Positions 6,611-8,246 of a DNA stretch of 8,246 nucleotides are shown in pieces; the stretch's first letter is position 1, and each line of letters begins with the position of its first letter. Below the pieces are notes generated by a model, which saw nothing but the letters and a program-made list of their open reading frames with translations, made no database searches and was not told the origin of the DNA. Made by a program: the position numbers and the translations under genes. Source of the DNA: Candidatus Hydrogenedentota bacterium (GTDB lineage Bacteria > Hydrogenedentota > Hydrogenedentia > Hydrogenedentiales > GCA-2746185). Where the stretch lies: positions 1-8,246 of the forward strand of contig DTSJ01000371.1 of the NCBI GenBank assembly GCA_012965445.1. Direction: 5' to 3'.

Positions 6611-6627
6611 ATATCTACCGTTCCATC

Positions 6628-6658
6628 CTTATAGTCGAGTCAATCCAACGCGCGTCAA
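6628..6658 (-). promoter_or_regulatory. Possible aroB promoter
   Basis: On the minus strand TTGACG (6653-6658) is followed after a long 19-nt spacer by TATAAG (6628-6633). Transcription would begin near 6620, leaving a leader of only about 10-12 nt without the AAGGA at 6626-6630. If this is the true promoter, aroB would be translated from a very short leader with a weak ribosome binding site. Confidence 0.3.
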
Positions 6659-6675
6659 TATTTACAGGGGCAAAC

Positions 6676-6705
6676 TTGGTTCCCCCGCCGCGCCTATGGT
6701 ATACT
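6676..6705 (+). promoter_or_regulatory. Probable promoter of tRNA-Pro
   Basis: TATACT (6700-6705) lies 14 nt before the mature tRNA 5' end, with TTGGTT (6676-6681) upstream at 18-nt spacing. Transcription would start near 6712 and leave a 5' leader of about 7 nt for RNase P to remove, a sensible arrangement for a single tRNA gene. The DNA between the boxes is very GC-rich. Confidence 0.45.
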
Positions 6706-6718
6706 TCGCGCTCTTCGT

Positions 6719-6797
<79 letters not shown>

Positions 6798-6840
6798 TTT
6801 TCCCTTCAACGGTACGACTATACCAAAATCGGCGCATAAA

Positions 6841-7000
6841 TTACCGCATTTCAGGCCCTAAATGGTAAATCCGAAGACGATGTGGTACAAATAATGCCAC
6901 AAGGATTATCCCCGCCATGTAGCCGTTCAATTGACTCAACTTGAACAGTATCCAATACGCCTCCGGATTCCCACAAAAACCACAGAAATTGAATTTCAAT
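6841..7000. repeat. Cluster of short inverted repeats downstream of the tRNA
   Basis: Four inverted repeats lie within 160 nt of gene-free DNA. The first is a bulged stem, TTACC plus ATTT pairing with AAAT plus GGTAA (6841-6868). The second is TGTGG/CCACA (6881-6885, 6897-6901). The third is GTTCAA/TTGAAC (6925-6930, 6941-6946). The fourth is the near-perfect palindrome GAAATT-G-AATTTC (6985-6997), overlapping ATTGAA/TTCAAT (6988-7000). None has a terminator-type T-tract in an obvious place. They may be terminators for the pectate lyase transcript, operator sites, a small structured RNA, or chance. The full gap, 6797-7048, holds no supported gene. Confidence 0.35.
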
Positions 7001-7048
7001 CATCTTCGCGAAAAAAATGCTTGGAAAAATTAGTTTAGGAACCGCAAC

Positions 7049-8185
7049 TTACTGTGAAAGTTTTGTTTCCCACTTCGGGTATTCGTTCTCAATCAACCGC
7101 TCAGGCCAAGTCCCGTACCATGCATACCCCGTCCGCCGTTCCAGCGTCACTTCCGCCAGGCTGTAGACCTTGATACCGTCACGATTGCAAAAAAACGGAC
7201 GGTTTGTGTTGACTTCATAGTACCGCGTCCAAATAAGCGGAGCGGACGGATCTTCGATGACGAACATATCCTCAGTCACCGTTCGATAACTCTCGCGCAC
7301 AGGCGGAACGCTTTTCCGCTCGGTACGAATACCCCGAATCGCCGATCGTTGCATCCATTCCACAGCACCCCGAATACGCTCTTGAAGATCCCGCCCCGGT
7401 TCAGGCAGTCGCATGAGAAACCTAACAACTTCCGTACTCTCCGCAGGCGTAATCGACACCAGCTCATAGGATCGAGCCTTGATGGGCGCATAGGTATCAT
7501 GGCTGTGCTGCTGACACCACGCCGTATAGTTCCCGTCCACAACAATCTGACACCTGAGCGTTGCTTCGATAGCCCGCTGAAGTGACTCATCAAGTGCGTC
7601 GCGTTTTTCCTCACCTAGCCAGTCAAAGCGCTCCGTCCTCAGGTGAATGTCCAGCAGCAGATTCATGATGCCCGTCATCACGTCGTCGTTGAAGGTGATG
7701 CCGTCTACATCTGAGCCGCGCCATCCCCCACTCGCGCGTTGTTCTTTGAGGATGTAGTCGAGTCCTTTGTCGGCGGATTTGCGAAATCTTTCGTGACCGG
7801 TTACGGCGTATACTTTGGCAAGGTAGTCAACATGGCTATACGTCGTGCGATTGTCGAAAGTGCTGCGTTTCAAGCCCCGACCGAATATTCGCTTGACCGT
7901 CTCATAATCGATATCGCCGAGCCAGTCCAGATTCTTAGGCCAACCCCCGTCCGGATTCTGATACTGAATCATGTTGTCACTGATCTCAACAATCTGATGA
8001 GCTTCGAATCGCGGGTCATCCCTGTCACGGGCCTGGTTCCCCAACCAATGTTGGATACTGTCATTGAACGACCAGAGGTCAATGGGATCATACTTCCTCT
8101 CCTCTGCCGTTCCGGATGCAGATAGAATCGCCAGACAAACCACGATGCAAGTGAGAAGCGCCCTCTTATATCTGTCAATACTCAT
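7049..8185 (-). CDS. Secreted pectate lyase, polysaccharide lyase family 10
   Basis: A 378-residue exported enzyme that cleaves polygalacturonate (pectate) by beta-elimination, a calcium-dependent reaction in this family. A Sec signal peptide covers about residues 1-27 (basic MSIDRYKR, then a hydrophobic run to ASGTA). The mature part carries the PelA/PL10 signatures: YQNPDGGWPKN (75-85), STFDNRTTYSHVDYLAKVY (108-126), GLDYILKEQRASGGW (141-155), and ITFNDDVMTGIMNLL (163-177) with the acidic pair Asp167/Asp168. After these, WCQQH...PIKARSYEL (223-242) contains Arg238 at the position of the catalytic arginine. SAPLIWTRYYE (314-324), PFFCNRDG (330-337) and YAWYGTWP (354-361) close the (alpha/alpha)-toroid. 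The length suits a single catalytic domain, with no carbohydrate-binding module. AGGA 8 nt upstream supports the ATG at 8185. It stands alone, with no other pectin genes in view. Confidence 0.93.
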   Translation of the reverse strand: MSIDRYKRALLTCIVVCLAILSASGTAEERKYDPIDLWSFNDSIQHWLGNQARDRDDPRFEAHQIVEISDNMIQYQNPDGGWPKNLDWLGDIDYETVKRIFGRGLKRSTFDNRTTYSHVDYLAKVYAVTGHERFRKSADKGLDYILKEQRASGGWRGSDVDGITFNDDVMTGIMNLLLDIHLRTERFDWLGEEKRDALDESLQRAIEATLRCQIVVDGNYTAWCQQHSHDTYAPIKARSYELVSITPAESTEVVRFLMRLPEPGRDLQERIRGAVEWMQRSAIRGIRTERKSVPPVRESYRTVTEDMFVIEDPSAPLIWTRYYEVNTNRPFFCNRDGIKVYSLAEVTLERRTGYAWYGTWPERLIENEYPKWETKLSQ

Positions 8186-8246
8186 GTCGTGAATCCTATG
8201 CTAATCTCCCCGCTCGCAGCAACACACGATCGAGTGCGCATACTAT

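Overview
This window is an ordinary stretch of bacterial chromosome, densely coded and of moderate GC content by eye. Most genes have clear AGGA or AAGGAG-type ribosome binding sites, and there is one tRNA gene. The gene set comprises an AGXT-like class V aminotransferase, a ketopantoate-reductase-like enzyme, a secreted NIPSNAP-like protein, a PL10 pectate lyase and aroB. It would fit a free-living, polysaccharide-using heterotroph from one of the less studied Gram-negative phyla, such as the Planctomycetota/Verrucomicrobiota/Latescibacterota-type groups. That placement is inference from gene content. No marker gene in the window fixes the taxon.

Layout from left to right. (1) At 1-754, two genes lie on the minus strand: a carboxymuconolactone decarboxylase-family protein, then the N-terminal part of a zinc alcohol dehydrogenase that runs off the left edge. 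(2) At 855-4222, four genes lie on the plus strand. The first is a secreted NIPSNAP/dimeric alpha-beta-barrel-like protein. After a 122-bp gap come three tightly packed genes that look like one operon: the aminotransferase, a small membrane-anchored protein with a possible PH-like domain, and a 2-dehydropantoate 2-reductase family protein (gaps of 6 and 3 nt). (3) At 4223-4689 is a convergent intergenic region of about 470 bp, with a short degenerate tandem repeat and a possible insertion-sequence end. (4) At 4690-6610, on the minus strand, aroB (3-dehydroquinate synthase, shikimate pathway) is followed after 10 nt by a TPR-repeat protein. (5) tRNA-Pro(TGG) at 6719-6796 is divergent from aroB. 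(6) At 6797-7048 is an intergenic stretch with several short inverted repeats. (7) At 7049-8185, on the minus strand, is a secreted PL10 pectate lyase.

How the genes work together. The aminotransferase and the reductase probably act on small 2-oxo acids: glyoxylate transamination, and NADPH reduction of a branched 2-oxo acid such as ketopantoate. Their tight coupling with the small membrane protein suggests one regulated unit. The pectate lyase would act outside the cytoplasm on polygalacturonate. AroB serves aromatic amino acid biosynthesis.

I saw no CRISPR array, phage module, toxin-antitoxin pair or defence system, and no convincing new multi-gene system. The most checkable oddities are the membrane protein of unknown function inside the aminotransferase-reductase operon, the possible IS relic, the cluster of hairpins after the tRNA, and a strong window-wide excess of C over G on the plus strand whichever way the genes point.
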